Source: Rhinopomastus cyanomelas
Taxonomy: Eukaryota > Chordata > Aves > Bucerotiformes > Rhinopomastidae
Assembly: GCA_013400115.1 (NCBI GenBank)
Contig: VXBP01003481.1
Coordinates: forward strand, 1 to 64,000
Length of the DNA stretch: 64,000 nt
Direction: 5' to 3'
Position 1 is the stretch's first letter; each line of letters opens with the position of its first letter. A model generated the notes under the pieces. It was not told the DNA's origin, did not search any database, and worked only from the letters and a program-made list of their open reading frames with translations. Both the position numbers and the translations under genes were made by a program. Below are positions 13,701-25,400 of this stretch, in pieces.

Positions 13701-16181
13701 TAATTTAGTCCATCTTTATTTCTGAGGGCACCTGTTATCTTTACAATTGAGTGTATGTACCACCGAAAACATCAGGATTTAGGGTCACACTTCAGCTTTA
13801 TGTATCATTCCTCATGAGCAAGCACAAAACCTAAGGACTGAACCATGCAGAAGTCAGTCCTCACACTGTAGTAAATTGCCTTGTAAATTTTATTGGAATT
13901 TTTACTTCCAGCTCTTTCTTTTACTGCTTCTCACTATATTTTCTCTCTTATGTATAAAATATAAAAGGGAGATTCTTTTTTTCTTACCTAATTGCTCTTT
14001 CTTGGCAGTAAAGGATAAAAACTAGAAACTATGAGTAAAAGCCATTCCTTTTCAACTACTTCCTTAAAAATATCCAGGAATTCAATATGTACATTAAATT
14101 TTAATTAGCCATTTTCTTTGTACTAGGAAAATAACTATTGTTCTGCAAGAACAAGCAACTTAGGACAGCATGACACTACCTTCAGAAAGCATGCTACTAG
14201 CTTTTCTTTACAGGAGAAAATAAGCCACTCCAACACTAAAAGAGAAACGCTGAAGTGTTTAGAGCTGCAACGTGTACTTTGAACTGGCACAAAGCAAATC
14301 AAGGCTTTGATGTTTTAATATGTGTTTCTTCTATTACATGTTCTGCATTTCCAGACAAAAAGAGCGTTTAGAAGAATCTGGGTAGTTTATCCAAGATAAA
14401 ATCCTAGCCCCATCAAATCAGCAGATTGAATTGATTTTACTGGGGTCAGCACTTCACCCAAGTCATGGCCCAGCATTCCCTCTTAACTCTTCTTGTTTAC
14501 AATCTTTTTAAATCAGAGTGTCAGAAAAGACCTCAACAGTAAAAGAGTTTTGACCTCATAGTCACAAAGTCTAAAAATAAAGATATGTAACATCCCCTTC
14601 TCTAAGCCTATCAAGGTCAATCACAAGAGTTGTCGCTCTATTTTTCCCTCAGTTTCTCACAAATATGTGTACTAGAGCTCACACTTTTGTTACCTTTTAG
14701 AACATAGTTCTCATCTAGCTGAGGTGTATGTCCATTCTTGTGCTAAAATTCCCATTAAACTGTTCACTCCTTAACTTGTAGACACCATCCACATGTCCCG
14801 TCAGCTGTGATTTTACCAGGTTGTGCAAGTTAAACCTTTCAGGCATTTTCCTGAAGAGTGTTTTGTATGCAGACATGAACTGGCTCAACCAAGGCAATCC
14901 TGAGGACTGAGATGCTTATAGACAAGGTGCGTGAGCTGGAATTCAGCACTGCACTAATGAGGCTGCCAACACCCAGTAGCATCTGATGTAGAGTTACTCT
15001 CTCTGACCATACTACTAGCCTGCTCCATTTCTTTCCAGTACACCTGATTTTGTACATAACTGTGCAGAACACTATCAAACTTCATCAAGTTAGTCTGCTG
15101 CTCTTGCTACACTTATCCCATTTTCTAGTTGTCTCTCTGGTTTTAGACGTTATTTGCTGTGAAATGTGCTTGACTTTTCTGTCCTGCTAAATTTATATTA
15201 AAAGGCCTGCTGCTGGCTAAATCACTTTTAATTCATTTCAGATAATGTTAGCTTGCATTTTTGCAGTGAATCACTGGTGTTAATAAACCCTGCTAAGTTC
15301 ATTCAGCACGGACGTCTTCCCTACTTATGATGTCTGTCAATCTTCACAGCAGAGAGATGCCATTTCCGTAGGTTTTCTATTAGGTAAAGTTACATTGCCA
15401 GTCACACTCTGTTTAACACCTGAGGTGCTTAATTGTATTTGATTTTAAATTAAGTTCTTTAAAAGGTTTACTTTTGAACTTCCATTCACCATAAACACAA
15501 TGCAGCATAATTCTCCATTTACAGTGTATAAGAAAACAATTCCTTCCACAGAAGCAAGGTCCCTGTCTCAACCATTATATCATTATCAAATTAAATAAAA
15601 TATAAACTTGTTCATGATATTTGTGCTTGCATTGCCAAGGAAGCTAGAAAAAAAATCCAGAAACCATGACTATATATCAGCTAAGACACAAAACTGCAAA
15701 GATAGTAACTGTGTAAAATATACCTGAAAAAACCTGAATATAGAAAACAAGGTAGTAGAGGTTTCAAATTTGGAATTATTGTCCCTTAAAGGGACATGGC
15801 CAAGTGAAGTGCCACATTTCTAGTTTTCTAAAGTTACATAATTCATTGAACCACTGGAAATAATTTATTTTTGTGTCTTTTATTGTAGCAGTGTAGTAAA
15901 ACTTAAAAGATTTAAAAGGCCTATTAGTTCACCCAACACACAGCAATATATTCACAGATGGTTTGTTCAAGAAAGCATCAGTCAGCTCCTGGAATAGCAT
16001 TTCACATCAACTATTTTGCAGTCTGTTAAACTTCAGTGTAAGGAATGTTTCCTTTTTCTTCTTTTCTACAACAACTTTCAATGCGAAATCCTGACCTATT
16101 CAGCTTTGGTACTGACTTTAAAGGATCTATGATTTTCCTGTAAAGAGGAATGCCTGCCTATCTCTTTCCCAATCCTCAATA
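10778..16181. other. Unique AT-rich non-coding DNA
   Basis: No gene or recognised interspersed repeat. A related pair of short segments near 12,714 and 12,787 (both around 'ataaat.atattcacc') hints at an old local duplication. A perfect inverted repeat of 8 bases sits at 11,784-11,809. Confidence 0.55.
11784..11809. other. Perfect 8-base inverted repeat
   Basis: The arms tccctggt (11,784-11,791) and accaggga (11,802-11,809) are perfect complements around a 10-base loop. There is no T-run or gene next to it, so no function is assigned. A hairpin of this size is expected by chance several times in 64 kb. Confidence 0.4.
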
Positions 16182-16198
16182 TCTCTCTCTCTCTCACG

Positions 16199-16234
<36 letters not shown>

Positions 16235-16239
16235 ATCTA
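16182..16239. repeat. (CT)n microsatellite
   Basis: About 58 bases of nearly pure CT dinucleotide, interrupted by one 'cacg' near 16,196 and a 'gt' near 16,226, ending in a CTAT-type variant. The longest pure block runs about 27 bases, enough for length polymorphism. The purine strand is homopurine (GA)n, which could form a triplex under supercoiling, but nothing here ties it to a promoter. Confidence 0.95.
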
Positions 16240-17578
16240 TTTACAACTATAGTGCAACTCCTTTAAAAAGCCTTACAGATCTTCACAGGTTTGGAATCAG
16301 TTATCTGAATAAATAACTGTATTTATAATTATCTGTGGCTTCTTCACACTCTGTTTTCTGCAGGGCTATGCAGTCAGAATTTCTTCCTGTTTTCAGCCCT
16401 TTCTCCCCATCACTTGCTGATATATAAGAAATCAGTCTCTCTCACTGACATCACGGTTCATTTTTCTGGCCTATGTTTATAAAAAAATTCAGTGCAACAG
16501 TGCAAGAACAGGCACAACAAATTATCTAAAGAAGAAGCAGAGCTAAAGCAGCTCTTACTCCTAAGACACTGCTATAGTTTCTGACACACTGAATGCCTGA
16601 CCACTTTCCTCCAAACAAATATTGTGAACCTGTTGGCCCACTCTTTTGTCATGAGTTTCAGAAGAGTGAAAATGTGACTATATTATAATGCAGTCTTTAA
16701 ATCTCTGATCTATGGAGAGATATAGAGATTCTGTGATCATCTGCATTTCCCATCTTTCTGGCATGTTTACTCACTGCTAGTTTCCGTTCTTATACATCAC
16801 CGAAGAAGTGGTTTAAAAAAGAAGAGAAGCAGCAAGTTGGGAAAACAGAAGCAAGAAATTAAACCTTTTAGGAGACCTTCTACAATGTAAACCAAACACT
16901 GTCTAATTCCAACTTACCTCAGGAGAAAACTGAGGTATGTTTATCTAGATTCCCCCTCTCTGATGCCTTGCTTGAATATTGCTTTAGTGTATTCATTATC
17001 AGGGTTAGATGAACTATTCATCACTCACTTAAAATGTGCACTGATGTGTCATTAATTAGTATTAATCACAAAACTGTCACGTAAGAGCAAAGACTATGGA
17101 GGCTTATATGTGCATTATTAAGGCAATTAAGAGACTGACTGGATTTTCAGACCAGGTTCAATGTTAGCTATTGAACCTGGTAAGAATAAGTAATTAAAAC
17201 TCAACCAACTTAGCATCAAGCATACTGTACAGACGAGGTAGTGAATCCTGCAAAATACTTTGTGCATCCAACTTGAAGTTCTTATTATTGATATTATCCT
17301 TCTACTATTCTTGATCTTCATTCCAAGAAAGCACATGTTGTGTCAGGCATGATAGAAACTAAGCACACAAAGCAGCTGTTGCCACAACGGCATTCAAAAA
17401 GGACAACGTAAAAGGAAGCGCTCTTCTTTGCTTGAGCAAACGTTACTTGAGGGAAAAATGAGAGTTGATCAAGGGAGATGTGTCTGTGAATGCAGTACCA
17501 TGCTAAACATCTTCAGTTTTGATTTCTAAATACCCTTCTGAAGAGGTACAGGCTGAAAAATAAATAGTAATAAAAAGC
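16240..17578. other. Unique non-coding DNA
   Basis: I see no gene, RNA or repeat. The open frame at 17127-17336 on the minus strand is short and has no recognisable features. Confidence 0.55.
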
Positions 17579-17640
17579 AGAATCATAGAATTGTTTAGGC
17601 TCAAAAAGACCTTCAGGATCATCAAGTTCAACCAGAGTTA
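17579..17640 (-). mobile_element. Very short CR1 3' end
   Basis: Only the last 60 or so bases of a CR1 element are present, in minus orientation. The tail reads 'aatcatagaattgttt' and is followed by the 'aagaccttcaggatcatcaa' box. This severe 5' truncation is normal for CR1 insertion by target-primed reverse transcription. Confidence 0.9.
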
Positions 17641-17645
17641 AGTTA

Positions 17646-20600
17646 AAACTCTACACAAAAATTATCCTGAGGTGCAGAATACAGACATCTTTCATTTTCT
17701 TGCACAATGTTTTGGTGAAAGTGTTCCAATAGGATTCAGAGCTCCTGTTGGCTGTTCCATGTGAGAGAGAGGTCTAGTGCTGTAAAGGCCTAGAGTCACC
17801 CTTGATTTTTGTTGCTAGAGTAGATAGTCAGATGAGTTTGAGTTTGCAAAGGCGAATAGCACATAATTTTAAAAAAATTAGGTTTCATATGTGATCTCCT
17901 CTGTAATTTTTTGCTTTGAAATTTTACTTTATCAAGGACTTCAGCATATAGAGATGGCAATACAGGACTCAGTTTCAGAAAGGTTTCCCTAAGTTATCAA
18001 GTCAGTCTCAACTATTGTAATTAACTATGATCATAAACCAATCAAGCTTAATACCTTAGGTTTTTTACAAAACTTTATTAGAAAGCTGTTCTTGCATCTG
18101 ATCCCTTTGAAGATTAGAAACCTTCTTTTAATGTATTGCTAAATGTATTTATGGCCATTTGCTCCTGTATAAAACATCTTTGGCTAACAAAACAATTCTG
18201 CTTCCCCGGTGTTTATCCACTGATGCAGTTAGAAACAATTCTCCACTCAGCGTGCACTTGATTGTGTTTTAAAATATGTGTATTTCAGATCTCCCTATCT
18301 GGAGTACAAAAAACTCCTTGAACTCTTAAATGGAGAATTCTGACAGTTTAGCTTTTTTGTGTTATTTGAAACAGTGCAGATATTATTTAATGCTAAACTT
18401 ACGGCTTCATTCAAACTAGATCACCCATTCCTGAGCAAGCCAAATTTCCCATCATTTTAATCCTGTCAGACTAGGGCACTGACTGAACATTGCTGATGCA
18501 ACCACATAACAGTCTTCGGTTGTGAAGTCCAAGGAAGGGTAGAACAAAGATGTAAGAACCAACTGGTCACACAGATGAAGAAGTCGCACACATGTTCAAC
18601 CGAGTGTCCTGGAAACCTGTGAATTTTGTTACTCAAACTAGCATCTCATCCTAGCCAATTGCTTTGCATAGCTACTCTGGCTTTTTCCTTCTACACTCAA
18701 CAACTAAAAGCACGGGAATTAGAGCATAGTAGCACTTCTGAGGGAAGTGGCTGGACCAAAAGCTCCTAAAAAGTGTTCTGCTAATGGTCTCAGAACTATA
18801 GGCCAAGCAATGCTATGAAGGCATGAATTTTCCACGCATTGACAAGATTTGCTGGCCGGGAAAAGCAAACCATGTTCCACAATGGCAGATGGAAAGGAAA
18901 TTACTCTTGTGTGGGCTTGGAGAAACTTTCTTTAGCCTGCTTATCTTTTGCCAATGTCTAGCAAGGTCATTTCAAGTCGACTAGATCACAGTTGCAGGCT
19001 GACTGCCCAGGTCCCCCTTAGCAAGGCAACAGAGGACTTTTTATTGATTTAATCAGCACTGGAGTCTCAATTTATTGATGACTGCATTTCAGAATGCAGA
19101 GTAATCAAAGGAACACTGTTCTGCTGTGCTAATCAGGGACTCTCACTGGGGAATTAACATGTTTTGCCTGAATAAATACTTTCTTCCCGTGATTTGGGTT
19201 TTTCCAGGATAAGCAAGTCAATAAATTGGAACAGAACTGCTAGAGATACTGACAAGATAATCTATGCCAGAACTGTATAGCAGTGCTACAACAGGCAGTC
19301 TCTATAGCCAGAACAATGCAGCAACACCAATACTTCAAGAAGGAGCATCAGAATTGAGTCAGCTCAGCTGACAATGAACTACAAGCCAATACTGACTTCA
19401 GTGTACTGGAAAACACAGGCTCAAAGCTACAGAATGATGCATTAAAATGCATAATTATAAAAACTATCGGAAGCTACAAACTGTGCTGCTTCTTGTCATA
19501 ATTTTTTTCCCTAACAATTAAATCATAACTGAAATATAAACACCTTCAGTCTTAAATATTTTAGTATATTCAGGTATACTGAAACCACTTATGGATGCAC
19601 TTAGGAAGTAAAGGTATGGCCATAACCGACATGTTTGCAGGTATGATCTGAAACATGTTTTTAAAATTATGATCTTTAATTTTTGTTTGCTGATTTTCTT
19701 CATATTTCTAGGAGTGAAGATTCTTCCAGGACAGAATTTGCCACAAACAGAGTTGTAATCAGGACCCTTCTGTCATATAATAACTATCTCCATACTTTCT
19801 AGGGGTGTGGTGAACAAAGTAAATGGCATTTTAATTTTGCTAGCTTTATCAGCTTTCATTTACAAACTTTAGTTCTAATCTAATGATGCATTGGAAGATA
19901 AAGGTTGACCTTTATGGGACTTTTACCATTCAGGAGAAAACTGCTTGGTGTATGCATTCATCTATTCAAGAGGAGCCTCATGGAGCTTAAATGCCAAGTG
20001 AATATGTGAAATACCAGGTTTTAAAGTGGAGTTTACACAGCTGCCATGCTGGTTTAGCAGGGAGCAACTGCAGCCACAGCTTTGACTAATTGCAAAATAG
20101 AACTTTGGATGGAAAAAGCCTTTCTGCTCTTTGGCAGAATCCACCAATAATGCACTTTGCCATAGCTTTGGCTCTTCCTCCTGTACATTCTTCCTTCCAT
20201 TTTTAACCTGATTCCCTCATTCCTCCTATGCGCTCTATATTTTCTATAATAAAGTTAATTGATTATTTGAATTTTTGCAAATATTAAAGTAAGATTTAAA
20301 ATCTGATGCAGTTAACTGAATATGTATTTCATCCACAAAGTCAAGCTGAGCTAGTTATCTTGTCATCTGGTTCTTGATGTAGGAAGAACTGTAAAACATT
20401 CCCACAAAATCAGTGTATGTATTTTCTTGTCACTGACTCTATATCCAAATCAAGTTATTAAATGTTTTGTAATGAATACAAAATGCTGCAGGTTATAAAT
20501 AGTAACAGAACCCAAACTATTTCCTAGCTGCTATCACAAAAATCAGAGAATATTTGTTGTTGGTTTCTTTAATATTTGGACTCTAAAAATCATTTTGTGC

Positions 20601-23600
20601 CTTGAACAAATCTATACTTTTCATATTCCTTCTGCTGCCCTTAGGATGCTGCTGTGTTCAGTGTAAAAGCATCCCTTTTAAAAGTAAAAATACAGGTGAA
20701 TATCCTAAATTAGTTCTGCTACCATTATTAATTCTGAAATGTGTCTGTATGAACATCTCCATGAAAAAGAGATTTAAGTTATGGGATTCCACAGAGGAAC
20801 CATCCACCCAGCAACACTTTGACCAACCACCTATTGTACAAGGCAGATTGGTGGCTAAAGGCAGTGTTGGATATCGCAGGTTTGGCACGAATCTCGTTAC
20901 TTTCTTGGCGTAACTAATGTGTCTAACTTCAGTGAGGTTCTGTGATGCTCAGAATCTCTGAAATTTAAGCCAAAGAAGATGTGTTTGATGGATTAATGTT
21001 GCAGAGATAAAACAAATGAAAACTTCACCTGAGAGTCACAACATGAAATGTACAAATTTGTTGTAAGAACAACACAATATGTATCCACAAATCCACAAGG
21101 TGCATGAAAAGTTTTTGTTACTGATGAAAAGAAAATAAACAAGGTAGTTTTGGAGACAAGCAAACATTATAAGGTAAATACCTGTTTCTGTAGGGAGTCT
21201 GGTGCTCACATAAGGCTTTACTTACCAGATTGACTCAGTTTATTCCTGTTGACTTGACTTGGGTCTGAATTCACAATTTTGTCTTATATTTACTCATTTG
21301 AAAAAGCAGATTCTAAAACAAAACCCTGGAACTGTAAGTCTAAAAGATTGTTTCAAAACAAAGAAGAGAGAGAAAAGTATTCAGACTTCAGATATATTTT
21401 CATGTATTCAGGATTTCCTTAAAGGCTTAGGTTTTGCATTTTTCTTCCCCACACCTGTTTAATTGGCAACCATGAGCAAATACAGTGTCTACTAAATCAT
21501 TCTGCTTCTTGTGCGTACGCATGTAGCCATATTCTGATAAGCTGGAGTGGCTGTCTTTACAGCAAAATAAGAATATATAAAATGATTTTTGATTTCTTAC
21601 TTCAGAAACCTGATATGTAAGTCAGTGTGAAACAAATACTCTTTTGGAATTATAAGATACATAGTGAGTCTTGGCTTTCTTGCATATTCTTCACCGAATT
21701 GAAGTTGAGGCTGTAAAGTAAGCTATTTCAGCTTCAGCAGGAAACACTGATAAGATCAGTTTTCTGTCCTTGAAAATTAAATATTTAGGATTGTAGCAAG
21801 TATAATAAACATCTGCATTCACTTCTTGTCATTCACAGTTATATCTGAATTTTTGTTTCAAGTCATTTTAGCAACAATTTACAGAAATGCTGAGTTTTAA
21901 GCACATGAATCATTAACTCCAAGTTTACTATTTACTTGATTATGTTGTTCCATACTGAGTCCATAGATGAAAAAAGAAGATAAATCTTTACATGAGAAAT
22001 GTTAGGAAAAAACCAACCTCAAATTCAAAACACAGAAAGCTTTTTCACCAAAAGCAAAACTACAAACCTACACTGTAAAGTCATATGGAAGCTTAATCCA
22101 AAACACACTGGTATGACTTAAAAATATTTTCACTTACTTCAATATGATTTTGATTCTGGCCAATATCACTAACTATGTAAACTATTTCTCCATCTACAAA
22201 CCACTACAGTACGTAATTACAACTACATTAAACTCTTTTGTTTTATATAGTTTCTCACAGCTCTACCAGCAAATATTCAGAGTGAATGTCCTGTGCCATC
22301 ACACTTTTGGTCAATATGTCCTGGTGATGTAGAAGTACAATAAAAAGAACAGCCACCATCCCTTAAAATCCACAGACTTTACAAAGCTTATCATGGACTT
22401 ATGGAGCAATAGCATCTACAGATTCTGCTCTATCTTCTGTTAAAGACAGACAAGTTTTCAGCTCTTATAATTACATTCATCACTCTTGAGTCACCTTTTC
22501 TTGCCATCCTCTATAGTACCATCATCTGTACAGCTGAAGTCACTGAATCTGAATTATTCTTCAGTAATAGTAGTAAGTGACTGAGATGAATGAAAGCAAT
22601 ATTCTTTTCTTTATAAGTGAAACTAATTCAGTAATGCACAGCAGCAGTAGACCTACCTTTCTTTGTTCAGCTCTACACTTTAATCCACCAATGTACTCAA
22701 CTTGGCACTTGAATTAACGTATCTTAATTTGTGGGCAACAACTGCTTCTAACATAGTGACATTTTCCAGTCTTTGATTTCAAGTCTATTCTGTAGTTTGG
22801 ACATTTTCACCACTTTGACTGGGATATCAAAATATCCCAGAAAAAGATATATATCCTAACAGTGCACCATGTACAGATCTAATGCCTAGACAAGATCTCG
22901 TCTGATTATATTTTTTTTAAATGTCATCTTCAGTTAATTGGGATTCAAAGTTTATGCAAAATATTTTCATTGGATATTGTTTGTACTGAAGGAAAACACC
23001 AGTGCTTTTTTCTGGCTGAAAAGATGCCAGCTGGAGCAAACTAATGAGCCCCAAAAAGAGAACATTTGTACAGCTGGAGTCTGAGTGTTATCAAGCTGCT
23101 TGTTCTTGATTGACACTATAACATTCATGGTAATGGAAGGTGATCAATAATACTCCCTCTGTGAAAATGTAAATAGTATCATCCAAGGCTGACTGGCAAA
23201 CAAAAATATTCAGAGGTTCAGTTCAATTTGGGTAAGCATCCAAGATTTCAGAACTTTCTTCTAATTGCTTAACCAATTGAGGTCTCTAAATTACAGTCAA
23301 AAATATGTTGATCATTGACTCAAAATATTCAGGATTGCTCTGGAACAGCCAAAAGCAGGAAGAATGATAATCAACAAGAACAGTTCTTTTACAAAAACCT
23401 TGTCTACATGATCTTAATCCAACTCCAAGAGACAGACTTCCCTGGAAACAGTGAAATAAAGGCCCATCTGAACACAGAGGGCAATGGTTTGTCACTACAG
23501 CCAAAATCTCTTTGTTTCCAATGACCACAGGATTACACCTGGAGTGAGAGGCTTCAGAAAGAAGAAAATACAAGTGCACACGAGGCAACTTGAAGAGTTG

Positions 23601-24507
23601 ACAAGAGCACTTGCGACAGACAGATGGATGCATCGGAAGTACAGGAGATATGCGAGTTTATAGGTATGAGGGCTATAAGTATAGACTACAAAGGGCTGTA
23701 AGCAATATTTTTGTGTGTATTTGCTAGGCAGCAGGAGTGCTGTGCCCAGAGCTAAAGCAACAAGGTTCAATAGTTTGGAAGAGTGGGGATTTTTTTCAGT
23801 TTTTATTGTGCTTTTGGAGTATTTAATGCCTCACTAGACCTAAAAAGCCCTAGGGTCCCATACTCATTTCAATTCAATTAAGATATACAGGCTGTGCAAA
23901 ATATACATCGATAGGGAGCCACATTTTCAGAAATAACTGCTTATCTGTGCACTTTTTAGCTCATTATAGCAGACTCACAGAATCCAACTTTAAATAAAGG
24001 CTGTTGGTGGACTAACATAGTATCAGGAGACTTCATGAATTGGATATATATTTTTTAAACCTTCATTATATATAGTATGAGTCAGCAAAGCATTAAGTCT
24101 CCGCTAACCAGAATCCCAGTACTTACTCTAAATCTTAAAGGCAAATATTTTCCATTAAGGGAACCCTATAAATGAACTGTTGGTTTTGGCCCTCTCCCTG
24201 TTAAAACAGAGTTGACAAAGCATCTGTGTTGCAGACACCTTGAATCTCCTTCCAGAAAGCCTGCCAAGTGCTTGAGGATACAGCATGATCCTCACTACCA
24301 CGGACTGTGGCACTGTCCTTCCATGACAATAACTTGCCATGTAACGCAGCAAATGCCTAAAGCTTTGTATTCAAAATCATAAATTTAAAATCCTGAATAA
24401 AACATCAAGTTATTTCTCTAGTAGCATTACTTACTCCAGTTTGAGATTATACAGGGGCTTCATCACTAAATCCTCCCACAACTAATGTGCCAGTGCTCCA
24501 GCTCTTT
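17646..24507. other. Repeat-poor unique DNA
   Basis: Nearly 7 kb without any CR1 or other repeat that I can recognise, and without a convincing exon. The longest open frame is 115 codons on the minus strand at 23,286-23,633; it is cysteine-rich, overlaps open frames on both strands and resembles no family I know. A possible conserved non-coding block is listed separately at 19,000-19,160. Confidence 0.55.
19000..19160. promoter_or_regulatory. Possible conserved non-coding element
   Basis: This block has several regulatory-looking AT-rich sites. They include 'tttattgatttaatcagc', 'caatttattgatgac' and 'gtaatcaaagg', the last resembling a TCF/LEF-type site. They are embedded in more balanced composition than the flanks. 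The call rests only on this look; conservation cannot be judged from one sequence. Confidence 0.2.
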
Positions 24508-24534
24508 CCCTGCATGAGGCCTTAGCATGCAGGG
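24508..24534. other. Perfect 9-base inverted repeat
   Basis: The arms ccctgcatg (24,508-24,516) and catgcaggg (24,526-24,534) are perfectly complementary around a 9-base spacer. It lies about 250 bases upstream of the GC-rich block. It may be a dyad protein-binding site or chance. Confidence 0.45.
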
Positions 24535-24773
24535 GGCTGTCACACACCGTGCAGTCAATGGTGGAAGTTATAAACATGCTGGTGTTTGTGAAAATGTACA
24601 AAAAAGCTTCAGTTCTGTAGGTTTTATAGGTTTCTGCCTCTGTGGGATTGAAATCAGCTCAGACTTGTGAGGTGTGGGGAGGCTTGTCAGGGGATGACAA
24701 GCACGTGCCCTCAGGAAACCAGACATCATTGCTACTGTGGTTCCTAACATCCAGTTTTTAGTTCTCCAGCAAT

Positions 24774-24815
24774 GAGAGGCTCTTGTCAGCCATCGAGAGG
24801 CTCTTGTTAGCCATC
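24774..24815. repeat. 21-bp tandem duplication
   Basis: The unit beginning gagaggctcttgt occurs twice head to tail (24,774-24,794 and 24,795-24,815), with one C/T difference at the 14th base. It lies at the left edge of the GC-rich block. Confidence 0.95.
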
Positions 24816-24853
24816 AACACCAGAAATAACACTCATGACATGCAGATCAAGGA

Positions 24854-24943
24854 GGCCTGGCCTGCTCTTGTGCCAAAATGGACCGAAAACTGAAACTCTT
24901 ACAGGCCTGGCCTACCCTTGTGCCAAAACGGACTGAAACTCTT
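24854..24943. repeat. 50/40-bp imperfect tandem duplication
   Basis: Two adjacent copies both start ggcctggcct and both end gaaactctt. The first is 50 bases including a 3-base linker; the second, 40 bases, has lost an internal 7 bases and carries a few substitutions. Together with the 21-bp duplication just upstream it marks this block as locally unstable. Confidence 0.92.
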
Positions 24944-25400
24944 CCAAATCTGCAGAGACAGCCTCTATCAGTGCTCACCCTGCAACAGGGCGGACTAAAG
25001 AATCGCAGCCTGAGGCAATCTCCTTGATCAGCCATGAACTGCCTTCTTTTGGGCCCTCACCAGCTGGCTGAGGAAGGTGCCTCTCGGTGCACCTGCAATG
25101 GTGGGTGTGGGAGCCGCCCCAGCACAGCTGAGGCTGATGAGGAGAAGGTTCTAGAAGAGGGTGGAAGCGGCTGCTCCAGGAGGAATGGGGAAGGCTTTGT
25201 TCTGGTCAGTGTGGACAGCAAGTAGCTCCTGAGGTGGCCCCTGCAAAGTTAAGGTAGGAGGAGAAGGGAGGTGCTGCAGGAGCCTGTTTTTTGGGGTCTG
25301 TGTTAGGGCAGCTGAGGGCAAGAACTTGCTGTGAGGTTTTGAGGGGGCCATGCTGCTGAGCGTGGTGCCACAGGGTACGGAATGTCCCTTTAGTTAGTTG

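Larger units (their letters stand above)
24774..25400. promoter_or_regulatory. GC-rich, CpG-containing block; possible promoter/first exon
   Basis: This is the most GC-rich stretch of the window, and CpGs recur in it (for example at 'gggcggac', 'gagccgcccc', 'gaagcggctg', 'gagcgtgg' and 'tacggaat') although they are scarce in the surrounding AT-rich DNA. A plausible plus-strand splice donor, AAG|GTAGGA, sits at 25,251-25,259. On the minus strand 'gttgcag|ggtgagc' (near 24,980) is another donor-like site. Short open frames exist on both strands (plus 25,034-25,225; minus 24,847-25,035), but neither encodes anything I recognise. It could be a small CpG-island promoter, possibly bidirectional, or simply a GC-rich duplicated segment. 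There is no TATA box or other decisive element. Confidence 0.3.

Noticed and set aside
23286..23633. 115-codon cysteine-rich open frame on the minus strand
   Set aside because: No recognisable domain, overlapping open frames on the other strand and in another frame, and no start or splice context. Bird DNA of this length is expected to contain a few such frames.
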